64,000 nucleotides of DNA from Bufo bufo (Eukaryota > Chordata > Amphibia > Anura > Bufonidae), in assembly GCF_905171765.1 (NCBI RefSeq), contig NC_053393.1, positions 192,041,921-192,105,920 on the forward strand. The letters are read 5' to 3'. Both the position numbers and the translations under genes were made by a program. The notes beneath the pieces were generated by a model. It worked only from the letters and a program-made list of their open reading frames with translations. It did not search any database and was not told the origin of the DNA. Every line of letters begins with the position of its first letter. Positions within the stretch are counted from its first letter, which is position 1. Shown in pieces: positions 11,936-23,919 of the stretch.

Positions 11936-12540
11936 GTATGATGCCCTCCTTCATGTGTAATAAAGGGTGTATTGGAGTGCCAATTCCTTGTAAGTTTTGG
12001 CAGCCCTTTCACTTAGTGCATAGGCTTTATGAATGTAGGAGTCCCACTACATGAACAATTGTACCACAATGTGAATGAGGTCCTCCTTTATGTGATATAC
12101 AGGTTGTATTGGAGTGCCTCTTCCTTGTAATTTTTGGCAGCACTTGCACTTTATATACAAGTAAATATACAGGAAAGAATGTTTACTAACAATTTTTCCT
12201 CTAAAATTATTTTATCTTCGGTTTTGTGCGTATTATTGTCTATCTGTAAAATTGGCGTACTACTTGGACAACATGGTTCCCAGCAGCGACCTGGGAGTCC
12301 AAGATCCATCCAGACATCCTCCCCATGCTGTTCCCAAACCATTTCAGTGGTGTTTTCATCAATTTCTGACTTTTTCATGTGAACCAGACAACCTCCCCTC
12401 TTCAGTGCAGGGGATGCCTGGTTTAATGCTCGGGTTCTCCTATTGACTTCCATTGTGCTTGGGTGCTTGATAGAACACCCGAGCATCCCGATGTGTTCTA
12501 CTCGAGCACCCAAGCACTTTGGTGCTTGATCAACATTAAT

Positions 12541-12690
12541 GAATACAGTAGTAATTCACCAAGGTCTTGAGCAAACTTTCAGCGAGACAAACTTTAGCTC
12601 CACGGAGCCAATTCATTTTGATGCTCCATGGAAACAGCATTAAATCAAAGTATTTGAACGAATCGACTTCGGACTCAATCCTAGTCTTTA
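12541..12690. repeat. Dispersed repeat, copy 2
   Basis: Diverged second copy of the repeat at 421-575: 'taattcaccaa', 'gacaaactttagctccac', 'ggaaacagcattaaa', 'aagtatttgaac', 'aatcgacttc'. It begins almost exactly at the right end of hAT-1. Confidence 0.5.
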
Positions 12691-12943
12691 ACCTAACCCA
12701 TTTCTTTTTTGCAATATTTATTGCTCTGCAACTGTATCCACCATTTTATAAAATATCTTTCATTGAAGTCATTCATGTACATGGCAATATCTTGGCATCA
12801 GCTTGAGTACCATAGAACAAGTCATTATATAAGTAAATACAAGTGCAGCCTCATTTTCCTTTATCTACCTTGATTGTCCGTGCCTATGCACAATGCTGTA
12901 ACTGTTTCTAATGACAAATACTCAATAAAAATTATCTGATTTA
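12691..12943. other. Unassigned spacer
   Basis: Non-coding, AT-rich. I see no repeat match or gene. Confidence 0.5.
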
Positions 12944-13268
12944 GGCCTCATACATACGGCCGTTGTTGTGGTCCACATACGAGCTGCATTTTTTGCGGCT
13001 CGGGTGAGGACCCATTCACTTCAACGGGGCCGCAAAAGATGCGGATAGCACTCCGTGTGCTATCCGCATCCGTTGCTCCGTTCCGTGGCCCCGCCCAAAA
13101 AATATAGCATGTCCTATTCTTCTCCGTTTTGTGGACAAGAATAGGCATTTCTACAATGGGCCGCCCGTTCCATTCCGCAAATTGCGGAAGGCACTCCGGC
13201 GGCTTCCGTTTTTTGCGGATCCGCGGTTTGCGGACCGCAAAAAACGGAACGGTCGTGTGCATGAGGCC
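12944..13268. mobile_element. PIF/Harbinger-like MITE, palindromic
   Basis: A 325-bp element with termini 'ggcctcatacatacggccgt' and, reverse complemented, 'ggcctcatgcacacgaccgt'. It is flanked by TTA (12941-12943 and 13269-13271). The interior is CG-rich with many 'gcggatccgc'-like short palindromes and no coding capacity. It is related in style to 1327-1607. Confidence 0.75.
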
Positions 13269-13271
13269 TTA

Positions 13272-14013
13272 AAAAAGAAATACAAGCCAACATTATCTTG
13301 AATCCACTTATGCCAGGATGGTCACTTTAATACAATTTGTGGTACTACTGTATTGGGATTTGTTGTGTTAACGCGTTAAGGCAGTCAACATAACACTACA
13401 TCTATTCTGTACTTAGTAGAAGTTGCGATTATCACTCCAGTTTCTCCTTCGTCTATTAAACAATACCAATATCCACTGCCAAATCCCCTTCCACTTCCTT
13501 GTGTTTAGTATCCAGTGCAAAGAGAACTTTCTTGTTTTCTAGGAAAATTACAAGGATCATGACATTTGTCTGCAGTTAGGCTCAAACGGCTTCACAACAG
13601 TAGCCACTACCACCTGCAGCTACAATCCATCTTAAATGCAATCACTCACTACCAGACATATGGAACCCTTTCTGCAGTGAACTCCAACAAATAACCAGAG
13701 TTAATCACAAGTCAAGAAATCAATGCAGCACTATTAATCATTAATTGTGCTCAGAATTAGAAGCTGCAGGGAGAATAACCCTTGTGAGTTGTAAGGAAGT
13801 CAATAATAAGGTTATATTTCCCTTGAGACAGTTTCCATACAGTGCAGTTTTGGTGCAGTACTGTATTTGCCAGTAATTCTTAGCCAAACAGCTGCCAGAT
13901 GTTCTATCATGTGGAAGGGATTTTCACATAGACTAGCACGTTTGCCACTCTGTTTGGGTTCCGCTGGTATTTCTGTCACTTTTGATAACATGCGGCTGAA
14001 TTATTTTCATGAC
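13272..14013. other. Unassigned spacer, no repeat recognised
   Basis: About 740 bp without an open frame, repeat structure or match elsewhere in the window. It is one of the few candidate single-copy stretches. Confidence 0.5.
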
Positions 14014-14096
14014 AATAACAGAAACCATCCATAGAAATAAAAGACTCCCATACTCCACTAGATTGCTTAAAGTATTGTATTCATTTATTAGATGGG

Positions 14097-14152
14097 TATC
14101 CAGTCAATAACTGAACGTTTTTGGCCAAAGGCCTTCATCAGAGTTCTGGATA
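14097..14152 (-). ncRNA. Hammerhead ribozyme-like motif, FB-1 left arm
   Basis: On the minus strand: CTGATGA core (complement of 14136-14142), stem II GGCC-TTT-GGCC, then AAAA where GAAA is expected. Stem III would be AAC/GTT closing on a GTTA cleavage context, and stem I is TATCCAGA with ACTGGATA (seven of eight pairs). The G-to-A change in the conserved GAAA suggests it is inactive. Confidence 0.5.
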
Positions 14153-14224
14153 AGCCACACTAGAGGGAATAAAAACAGCAAGGAAAGCAGGGCACTGTGG
14201 CCCTGGAAGTGTTGCGCTGATGAA

Positions 14225-14637
14225 TACGGATGAGCGAACCCAAACCTCACCGGGTTCATGTTTGGGTAGTGAAGGAATTCCGTTATGGATTGTGTGATAA
14301 TGGAATATAACAGAATTCGATGACGGAATGCAAAACGGAAGTCTTTAAGAGGCATTACTTTTTGATCCATTATAATAGAAGTCTATGGCCAATCATAACG
14401 AATCCATCTGGTTTGTGTTATGCAGGACTGAAAACAAAGTCCGGCATAATGAAAACCAGATGGATCCGTTATGCTTGGTCATAGACTTCTATTATAATGG
14501 ATCAAAACGGAACGCCTTTTAAAGGCTTTTGTTTTTCATTCCATCATCGAATTATAACAGAATATAATGGAATCCATAACGGAATACCTTCACTGCCCAA
14601 ACGCCAACCCGGTGAGGTTCGGGTTCACTCATCCCTA
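14225..14637. mobile_element. hAT MITE inside FB-1
   Basis: A 413-bp palindromic element. The left end is 'tacggatgagcgaaccc'; the right end, reverse complemented, is 'tagggatgagtgaaccc'. Long inverted arms ('ttataatagaagtctatg' with its complement) fill most of it. Candidate 8-bp TSDs are 'ctgatgaa' (14217-14224) and 'ctaatgaa' (14638-14645), with one mismatch. Confidence 0.75.
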
Positions 14638-15062
14638 CTAATGAATATGGCAAGGGAGTTAATTATGCTCACCTATTAGGGTTGCACCAAATTGGGCGCA
14701 CCCAAATTGAAGGCCAACTGGAAAAATTGCAGGTAACTGGTTGGTGCTGCCGAATCTGTCCAAAAGAGCCTTAGGCGGGGGGTAGACCGCCAATTGGGTA
14801 AACACTGATACCTTAGCTCCACTGGAACATAGAAGTTTAGCGAGTGTGTAGACACAGTGCGCAAACTCACAACCAGATGACAAGGTTTATTTGAGGTTTG
14901 TCATCAAATAAAGGTTTGTCTTCAAATAAACCTTATTATACTTGTCATCTGGATGTGAGTTTGCGCCCTTTGTCCACATGCTCGCTAGACTTCCATGGTC
15001 CAGTGGAGCTCCAGTACTAATGAAAAAGGGCAGATTCTCTCTCCATTCCCTCTGGTGCCCCT

Positions 15063-15118
15063 TATCCAGTACTCTGATGAAGGCCTTTGGCCGAAAACAT
15101 TTAGGTATTGACTGGATA
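15063..15118 (+). ncRNA. Type I hammerhead ribozyme-like motif, FB-1 right arm
   Basis: Stem I is TATCCAGT (15063-15070) with ACTGGATA (15111-15118), eight perfect pairs. The core CTGATGA lies at 15074-15080, stem II is GGCC-TTT-GGCC (within 15081-15092), and GAAA is at 15093-15096. A weak stem III precedes a GTA cleavage context. All core positions are kept; stem III has a mismatch. Self-cleavage is predicted from family rules, not shown. Confidence 0.6.
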
Positions 15119-15388
15119 CCCAACTAATAAATGAATACTGCACTTTAATCCATCTAGTGGAGTATGGGAGTCTTTAATTTCTATTTATGTTGATCTGGGA
15201 ACCATCTCCTGCTATCCGCACCCTTAAGTTGAAGTGTCATCAAATCTATCATTGAATAACAGAAACCATGGCAAAACCCAGCACACACAACAGATCCGGC
15301 AATAAATGCAAAATCTACAGTATAAATAAACTAATACCAAATAAAATACCAAATTTGATATAAATATGAGGTTCTTAGCAAATGTAGT

Positions 15389-15976
15389 TGTCACGGATTT
15401 AGTAGGGGAGAACACCAAAAGACAATCAAGAAGTAAGGGGAAAGACACTAGGCCTCACCGCTAGGGAATGAAAAGGGTCACCACCTATAAAACCCTGCTC
15501 CTGGCCCTAACTCCTATCCGTATGGGCACCTCGATGGTAGAGATACCCATACACGGGAACCTAGAAAACCCTGGTGACCCTCAGATGCCCTAAAGATAAT
15601 CACAGGGCAGAGACCACCTGTTCCTTCCCTGGTGAATGAATTAGCGTCTCACTGAGGCCTAGTAAACAACTGTGTGGGGGGGGGAGAATACAAAACACGA
15701 CAAGCAGAATACATAACTTCAGAGGATAAAGGATGAACAGGACTTCAACACGAACCACACTCCAGCTCTTCCAAGACCAAATTAAGCTATCCCAAGCAAG
15801 GAGTGATGGGAAAAGTCAGACTAAATAGGGCGAGGTAGAGGTCACATGATCCACACCTGAACAGGAGGTGTGGACATACCAGCAACACACAGACAAAGTG
15901 AAACCAAAATAGGCTGTCAGATCACTAATGCATAGATAATCTTTCAGACCTTCTGGGACCTGTCACAGATGTGACA
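15389..15976 (-). repeat. Gypsy-1 3' LTR
   Basis: Starts 'tgtcacggattt' and ends 'cagatgtgaca' (TG...CA). Nearly the same as 20074-20664 by eye, with small differences such as the length of the G run near 15675-15685. The pol reading frame ends about 50 bp inside it. Confidence 0.92.
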
Positions 15977-17382
15977 GTACCCCCCCTTCTACGGGTGACC
16001 TCCGGGCACCCAGGACCGACCTTATCAGGATGAGCTCTGTGGAATGCTCTCACCAGACGACTAGCATTAACATCGGTCGCTGGAACCCACATCCTCTCCT
16101 CTGGTCCGTACCCTCTCCAATGAACGAGATACTGGAGGGATCTCCGGAGAACTCGGGAGTCCACAATCCTGCTGATCTGAAATTCTAAATTGCCGTCCAC
16201 CATGACAGGAGCGGGAGGCAAGGAGGACGGCTCAACAGGTTCGACACATTTCTTTAGCAACGATTTATGAAATACGTTATGGATTTTCAATGCCTGAGGA
16301 AGTTCAAGATGAAAGGCTACAGGGTTAACAATGGCAGTGATCTTATATGGACCAATAAATCTTGGGCCCAACTTCCAAGAAGGTACCTTAAGTTTAATGT
16401 TTCTTGTAGACAACCACACAGAATCACCCACTCTCAGGTCCGGACCACTCATACGTCTCCTGTCAGCCACACGCTTATACCTGTTGCCCATCTTTCTCAG
16501 GTTATTTTGGATTTTCCGCCAAATAGAAGACAAAGAAGAGGAAAATCGTCCCTCCTCAGGAATGTCGGAATTTTGAGAACCAGAAAATGTACCAAACTGT
16601 GGATGGAACCCATATGCCCCAAAAAACTGAGACTTATCAGTGGATTCCTGTCTACGGTTATTTATAGCAAACTCAGCTTATGACAAAAATGAAGACCACT
16701 CTTCCTGATTCTCTAAAACAAAACATCTCAAGTAAGTCTCCAGATTCTGATTAGTGCGCTCCGTCTGTCTGTTCGACTGAGGATGAAAAGCTGGAGAGAA
16801 GGACAATTGTACACCCAGACGAGTACAGAACACTTTCCAGAGTCTGGAAACAAACTGAGTCCCTCTATCGGACACCACATCAGAGGGAAGAGCCATGTAG
16901 TTTCACGATGTTGTCGACAAACACCTGTGCAAGAGTTTTAGCATTGGGTAGACTAGGTAATGCAATAAAGTGTGTCATTTTACAAAAACGATCTACAACC
17001 ACCAGAATCACAGTTTTTCCCGAAGAATTTGGTAAATCTGTGATAAAATCCATGGACAAATGGGTCCAAGGTCTGGACGGGATGGGCAATGGAAGCAGAG
17101 ATCCGGAAATATGTGTCACCTTAGCACGTGCACAGATACCACAGGTTGACACATAGTACTCAATACACTTACGCAACCCCGGCCACCAAAATCTGCGAGA
17201 GATGAGATCGACAGTCGATCTGCTCCCAGGGTGCACAGCAAGCACCGTACAGTGATGTTCCTCGAACACCTTGTGACGTAATTCGGAGGGAACAAACAAC
17301 TTCCCCGGAGGACAAGAGTCTGGAGCATCCTCCTGTGCCTTCAAAGCCCTGGCCTCAAGATCAGGATAAAGAACGGATATGA

Positions 17383-17389
<7 letters not shown>
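15925..17389 (-). pseudogene. Gypsy-1 integrase with C-terminal chromodomain
   Basis: Inserts the cDNA into host chromatin in live elements. The zinc-binding head (HH...C-x2-C; FEEHHCTVL, then STCGICARA) lies near 17150-17280. The catalytic core has MDFITDLP with the first Asp, VVSDRGTQF with the second Asp, and [13 protein letters not shown] with the Glu. The tail ends in a chromodomain (ISRIVDSRVL, then YLVHWRGYGPEERMWVP) near 15980-16130. Lesions are a frameshift near 16890 just before VVSDRG, and an in-frame TAA at 16678-16680. The stop lies inside the 3' LTR. The chromodomain is thought to guide insertion to modified histones in this clade. Confidence 0.92.
15977..15990 (-). promoter_or_regulatory. 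Polypurine tract of Gypsy-1
   Basis: On the minus strand the bases just before the 3' LTR read 'gaaggggggg' and then 'tac'. This is the expected site of plus-strand DNA priming and confirms the minus orientation. Confidence 0.75.
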
Positions 17390-18981
<1,592 letters not shown>

Positions 18982-18987
18982 ACACTC

Positions 18988-20028
18988 TTAAATGAATGTC
19001 ACTACCTGCGCCCCACTGTCGATAAATGCTTCGATTTTCACAGTTTTGGACTCTAGCGCCACCTCAGCAGTCAGGAGAAAACGGGTACTACCAGTAAAAG
19101 ACAAATGTAGGTTTTCTTGCTCCCCATCCACACCACCAATAGTAATTTGAGGATTAAAAGATTTTTTATCTTTGTTTACACCTTGATGCTGCAAGTACGG
19201 ACAAATGTTTGCAAAATGTCCCTTCTTGCCACAATAAAAGCAGACTCCTTTCACATGACCCAAGCTTTTGTCAGGAGTAGCTCCTCCTAACTGCATAGGC
19301 TCATCACAAGGCGCAACTACCAGTGTCTTTCCACCATAAGTGTCAAAGGAAGCAGTACCCTTATTGGACAGTACGTCCTGAAGGTGAGGACCCCTAGATC
19401 TCTCCCTCAGGCGTCTATCTAGACGTACAGCAAGGGACATAGCTGCCTCCAATGACACAGGATTTTCAAAGCCCAACGCGTCCTACATTCTCTCAGGGAG
19501 ACCCTGACAGAATTGGCTGCGGAGAGCAGGATCGTTCCACTCAGTATCGGTAGCCCATCTCCTAAATTCAGAGCAATAGGTCTCCGGGAAATGATCTCCC
19601 TGCCGTAAACTCTGTAACTTGGTCTCGGCCTGAGAGATCCGATCCGGGTCATCGTAGATGAGACCCAAGGCTCTGAAGAATTTATCTACCGACCGGAGGA
19701 ACAGTGACCCGGTCGGCAGAGAAAAAGCCCAAGATTGGGCGTCCTCTTTAAGCAATGAAATAATCATACCCACACGTTGACACTCATCCCCAGAAGAGTA
19801 TTGACGCAGCTTAAAGTATAATTTACATGACTCCCTGAACCGGATGAAATTGTCACTAACCCCGGAAAACCTGTCCAGGAGAGCCACCTTTGGTTCAGGG
19901 CAGGCCTGGGACCCACCACCGGAACCAGCAGCCTGTGGACTCTGAATCTGCAAGACAGTTGCGCGGAGGTCTGCTACCTCCAAAGTCAGATTCTGCATCT
20001 GTTTGACCAGTGCAGACATAGTATCCAT
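18988..20028 (-). pseudogene. Gypsy-1 gag, zinc knuckle and protease
   Basis: The likely start is ATG at 20028 (MDTMSALVKQ), 46 bp inside the 5' LTR. The capsid-like region (VALLDRFSG, CQRVGMIISLL, PETYCSEFRRW) is followed by an in-frame TAG at 19483-19485. The same frame resumes with a zinc knuckle CFYCGKKGHFANIC (C-x2-C-x4-H-x4-C) near 19190-19240, and an aspartic protease motif AFIDSGAQ near 19010-19035. A stop at 18988 follows; the frame then continues toward the reverse transcriptase, so gag and pol may have been one frame. Gag would form the particle and the protease would process it. Confidence 0.88.
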
Positions 20029-20073
20029 AGCTGCACAGATCAGAACAAAAATGGCGGTATGGGCTTGGGATAA

Positions 20074-20664
20074 TGTCATGGATGTAGTAGGGGAGAACAC
20101 CAAAAGACAATCAAGAAGGAAGGGGAAAGACACTAGGCCTCACTGCTAGGGAAGGAAAAGGGTCACCACCTATAAAACCCTGCTCCTGGCCCTAACTCTT
20201 ATCCATATGGGCACCTCTCGATGGTAGAGAGATACCCATACACGGGAACCTAGAAAACCCTGGTGACCCTCAGATGCCCTAAAGATAATCACAGGGCAGA
20301 GACCACCTGTTCCTTCCCTGGTGAAGGAACTAGCATCTCACTGAGGCCTTGTAAACAACCGGAGGGGGGGGGGGAATACAAAACACGACAAGCGGAACAC
20401 TTAACTTAAGAGGATGAAGGATGAACAGGACTTCAACACGAACCACACTCCAGCTCTTCCAAGACCAAATTAAGCTATCCCAAGCAAGGAGTGATGGGAA
20501 AAGTCAGACTAAATAGGGCGAGGTAGAGGTCACATGATCCACACCTGAACAGGAGGTGTGGACATACCAGCAACACACAGACAAAGTGAAACCAAAAGAG
20601 GCTGTCAGATCGCTAATGCATAGATAATCTTTCAGACCTTCTGGGACCTGTCACAGATGTGACA
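20074..20664 (-). repeat. Gypsy-1 5' LTR
   Basis: Starts 'tgtcatggatg' and ends 'cagatgtgaca'. Next to it on the minus strand, the sequence after the LTR is 'ttatcccaagcccatacc'; I could not match this to a tRNA 3' end, so the primer site is uncertain. Confidence 0.92.
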
Positions 20665-21068
20665 ATAGTTTGGTCAAAATATATCCATGCCCAACCACCA
20701 AGGCAAGTTGACCTCAATCCGGGGGAAACCCTACCTCCAAGTCTGAATGCACTGCTATCCTCCTATCCATTCTACAAATGCTTTTAATTAGTGTGATACA
20801 TATAGCTGAGTTTGCTCTTCCTCTGATTGGATGCCTGATGGCACACAGAGGTAACAACTGTAGCAACACAGTACATGTGTGGGGTCTAATCTCCTGAATT
20901 ATCTCCTGACATTGAGATAGGTATTAAATAGACTAGGTTCCTACCTGGATTGAGGTCACCTTGCCATGGTGGATGGGCACAGATATATTTGGTCAAAATA
21001 TACTTGCTAAGAATCTCATATTTATCATATCAAATGTTGTATTAGTTTATATATAGATTTAGCATTTA

Positions 21069-22189
21069 GTGCCTTGAGAGTTTTGTTATGCTTTGTGGTT
21101 TTCTCTTTAATTAGGACCATGTACATTCCAGTATCTTTTTATCATATCATGCAGGATGTGTTTATCATTTTTATGTTTGTTTGTTTTTTGTCTTGTTTTA
21201 AAAACAAAGATTAACCAGTTCCTGATTGCCCAAACACTATAAATGTGCAGGCGGTGAGGACATTTCTCTGCACGGATATTTTAAAATGTCCATGCACAGA
21301 TTGCTGCTGGAACAGGGAGCCCGCTGTCAGTAACAGCAGTGTCCCCTTAGACAAGGCAAGGACAGTTTCTCACTTCCTCTGCCTTCCCCATCTCTATACA
21401 CAGAACTCTATATGCAGTGCTGTACAACCTCTTTGCGTGCAGTAGAAATCAGCAATAAAAAATACTGTAATGTAAAATTTCCTCCAAAGTTCTTGTATGA
21501 CCTCATAGGTTGCACACAGTATAAAATAAAATAAAAAAATAAGTTTCCATTGTAAAAAAAAGCCTCTTATCCTTCAAATGAGAGAAGCTGTTGTATTTTT
21601 ATTTCTTAGTGGGAAATGTTTCTGTTGTTTAGAGATTTTATAGCATGGGGACAATTTTCCTGTAAAGCAGGGGAAATTTAACTGTGCATCTTTTGCCTGC
21701 TGGTTGAATTCAAGAGGGTCTGTAACGTGAGCTGTGATACTTATCTACATTAATATTTTATATGCATGCATAGTACTGAAACAAGTAGAATTATATATTT
21801 GTCATTACATACAGTATATGCAAATATCTAATATGCATAATTACTGGTTGGTTCTGTATAACATAGTATACACTTCTGAGAGCCAGAGCCCCAACTGTCT
21901 CTGTTGATTCTCTCCAATATACAGTATTTCTTCTTTAATTTGGAGCTTGGAGTGAAGGCTTAAAATGAACTACTCTATCACCTCATCAAGCCATTTATTA
22001 TTGTAAAAAATAGGAAACAAATAGGAAAAAAAATAGACATGTAAAGTATTGACGCATCCATACGAGTGGCTCTATAAAAATTTCACGTCTTCTATCCCAT
22101 CAAGTGAAAACCATAAAAATAAAAACTGTCATTTTTTGGTCACCTCACCTCTCAAAAAACATAATATCCAGCGTTCAAAAAGTATTATA
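21069..22189. other. Unassigned, AT-rich spacer
   Basis: No coding potential that I trust and no match elsewhere in the window. From about 22020 to 22560, on either side of the MITE, phrases such as 'aaaattggtatctctgttat' look like a dispersed amphibian repeat known from memory, not verified. Confidence 0.4.
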
Positions 22190-22315
22190 GGGGGGATTTA
22201 TCAAACTGGTGTAAAGTAGAACTGGCTTAGTTGTCCGTAGCAACCAATCAGATTCCACCTTTCATTTTTCACAGCTCCACAGTTCTATTTTACACCAGTT
22301 TGATAAATCTCCCCC
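22190..22315. mobile_element. Short palindromic MITE flanked by TA
   Basis: A 126-bp element. The left end 'ggggggatttatcaaactgg' is inverted at the right end 'ccagtttgataaatctcccc'. It is flanked by TA (22188-22189 and 22316-22317), as for Tc1/mariner-type MITEs. It is non-coding. Confidence 0.75.
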
Positions 22316-22879
22316 TATGTTCCCTAAAATAGACCCAATGAAAAGGTCAGCTAATTCCACAAATACAGATTGTATAGAGTGTAAAAGTAGCAAAAAAAAA
22401 AAAAAAGATATAAAATTGGTATCTCTGTTATCGTACTGACTAGCACAATTAAGTTAATGTTATTTTTCCCGCATGGTGCACCATGTACCCAAAAAGCAAG
22501 GGCAGACTTTTTGCCTTTTCTTTATCCTGCTTCCAAAAAAGCGAATGAAAAAGTGGTCAAAAAATTGCGTGCACTCCTTTAGTGATGGGCAAACATCGGC
22601 TGGACGATTCGCAAATGCGATCAAATGTTCGCGAATCGCAAGTTCGTGGTGGGCCCCATTCACATTAATGAAATGAAAAACCTTCAGGTCATATTTGCAG
22701 CCACCAAATACTTAAAAGAAGTGCACAAATCGTCCTACAACATGGACAGTGACATACCAGAGGGGGATCAATGGCAAAAATTCCCACAAAAAATATGTAT
22801 TTTAATCAGGAGCCATTTTTATGCGTCTTAAAGGAAAACTCTCAAAAATGTTCCCTGCTGGAGCCTAGAAAATGTTTAT

Positions 22880-23800
22880 TTTAGGCCACGGAAGTACAGG
22901 CCCCAAACATTAGGCATTCACTGGACATAAAACAATAAGTGATTATGTGGCTGGAGGTATATTAGACGGTCATTTGATATCAATTTTACTGCAGGCTAGT
23001 GGAATACAGGCCGCAAAAATTATTTGTTCAATGTACAGAAAAGAACAAGTGATTATGTGGCTGGAGGTATATTAGACGGTCATTGGATATCAATTTTACT
23101 GCAGGCCAGTACAAATACATGTCAAATACATATGTTTAAAAGAACTAAAAATATAAAATGTTATTAAAAACATGGCTAACGAAATCCCCCCTCTTGAATA
23201 AACACCAAAAGATAATAGAATGCATTTGATAACACGTGGTCGTCACAGGTGTTGAATTCCTCTGAGGCCCCAACAATTAGGTATTCACTGTACAGAAAAC
23301 ATCAAGTGATTATGTGGCTGGAGGTATATTAGACGATCAGTGGATATCAATTATACAGCAGGTCAGTGGAGTACAGGCCCCAAAAATTATTCAATCACTG
23401 TATAGAAAAGAACTATTGATAATGTGGCTGGAGGTACTTTAGGCGCTCACCATATAACAATTTTACTGTTGGCCAGTTAGATTACAGGCCCCAAAATGAA
23501 TGCATTCAACGTACATAAAAGATCAAGTGATTATGTGGCTGGAGGTATATTAGACGGTCATTGAATATAAATTTTACTGCAGGTCAGTACAAATACATGT
23601 CAAATACATATGATCAAAAGAACAAAAAATATAAAATTGGATTAAAAACATGACTAATGAAATCCCCACTCTTGAAAAAGAAACAAATGATAATAGTTGA
23701 AATTCGATAACACGTGGTCGTCACAGGTGTTGAATTCCTCAGAGGTCCCAAACATTAGGCATTCACCAGACAGAAAAGGCCTTTTATGCCGCTGTATTTA
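22880..23800 (-). repeat. 3' tandem repeats of hAT-5
   Basis: Units of about 110 bp with 'aagtgattatgtggctggag', 'gtatattagacggtca' and 'tcaattttactgcagg' are themselves organised in a larger period of about 470 bp, marked by 'cacgtggtcgtcacaggtgt' near 23235, 23710 and 23876. Confidence 0.8.
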
Positions 23801-23919
23801 CTAAGACAGGGACCATTATTTGTTTTGGGTGGTGGTGGATATTTGTGGGCTGTCATGAGGAAATTCAATTAAACGTGGTCGTCACATGTGTTGAATTCAT
23901 CCGAAATCCATGCCTCATT

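Larger units (their letters stand above)
1062..12538 (+). mobile_element. hAT-1, autonomous-type hAT transposon (degenerate), split by hAT-2
   Basis: A class II cut-and-paste element of the hAT superfamily. The left end reads TAGTGTTGAGCGAG; the right end, reverse complemented, reads TAATGTTGATCAAG. Flanking octamers are 'ctgaatac' (1054-1061) and 'atgaatac' (12539-12546), matching at seven of eight positions and fitting the 8-bp TSD of hAT. It contains a 5' subterminal repeat array, a BED-finger transposase pseudogene on the + strand, and a 3' repeat array. The whole of hAT-2 (4368-11021) sits inside its coding region, so hAT-1 alone would be about 4.8 kb. A Harbinger-like MITE lies near its left end. 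Confidence 0.85.
14029..15254 (+). mobile_element. FB-1, fold-back element with two divergent hammerhead-like motifs
   Basis: Flanked by a perfect 15-bp direct repeat, 'aataacagaaaccat' (14014-14028 and 15255-15269). The left arm (14035-14183 plus about 14812-14905) is inverted relative to the right arm (about 14933-15185); the left arm is split by extra sequence and a hAT MITE. A unique tail of about 70 bp follows the right arm. Each arm holds a hammerhead-like motif pointing outward. There is no coding capacity. The TSD length, inverted arms and ribozyme motifs fit a non-autonomous Penelope-like element; that origin is inference. Confidence 0.7.

Noticed and set aside
20669..21002. 'tttggtcaaaatata' at 20669 and 20988 as a 15-bp TSD of a small element
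   Set aside because: The motif is nearly self-complementary and lies inside the longer inverted arms of FB-4, so it is explained by the inverted repeat.
22460..22831. Overlapping 67-68-codon frames on both strands
   Set aside because: They span an A-rich dispersed repeat and the left end of hAT-5 and have no coding features.
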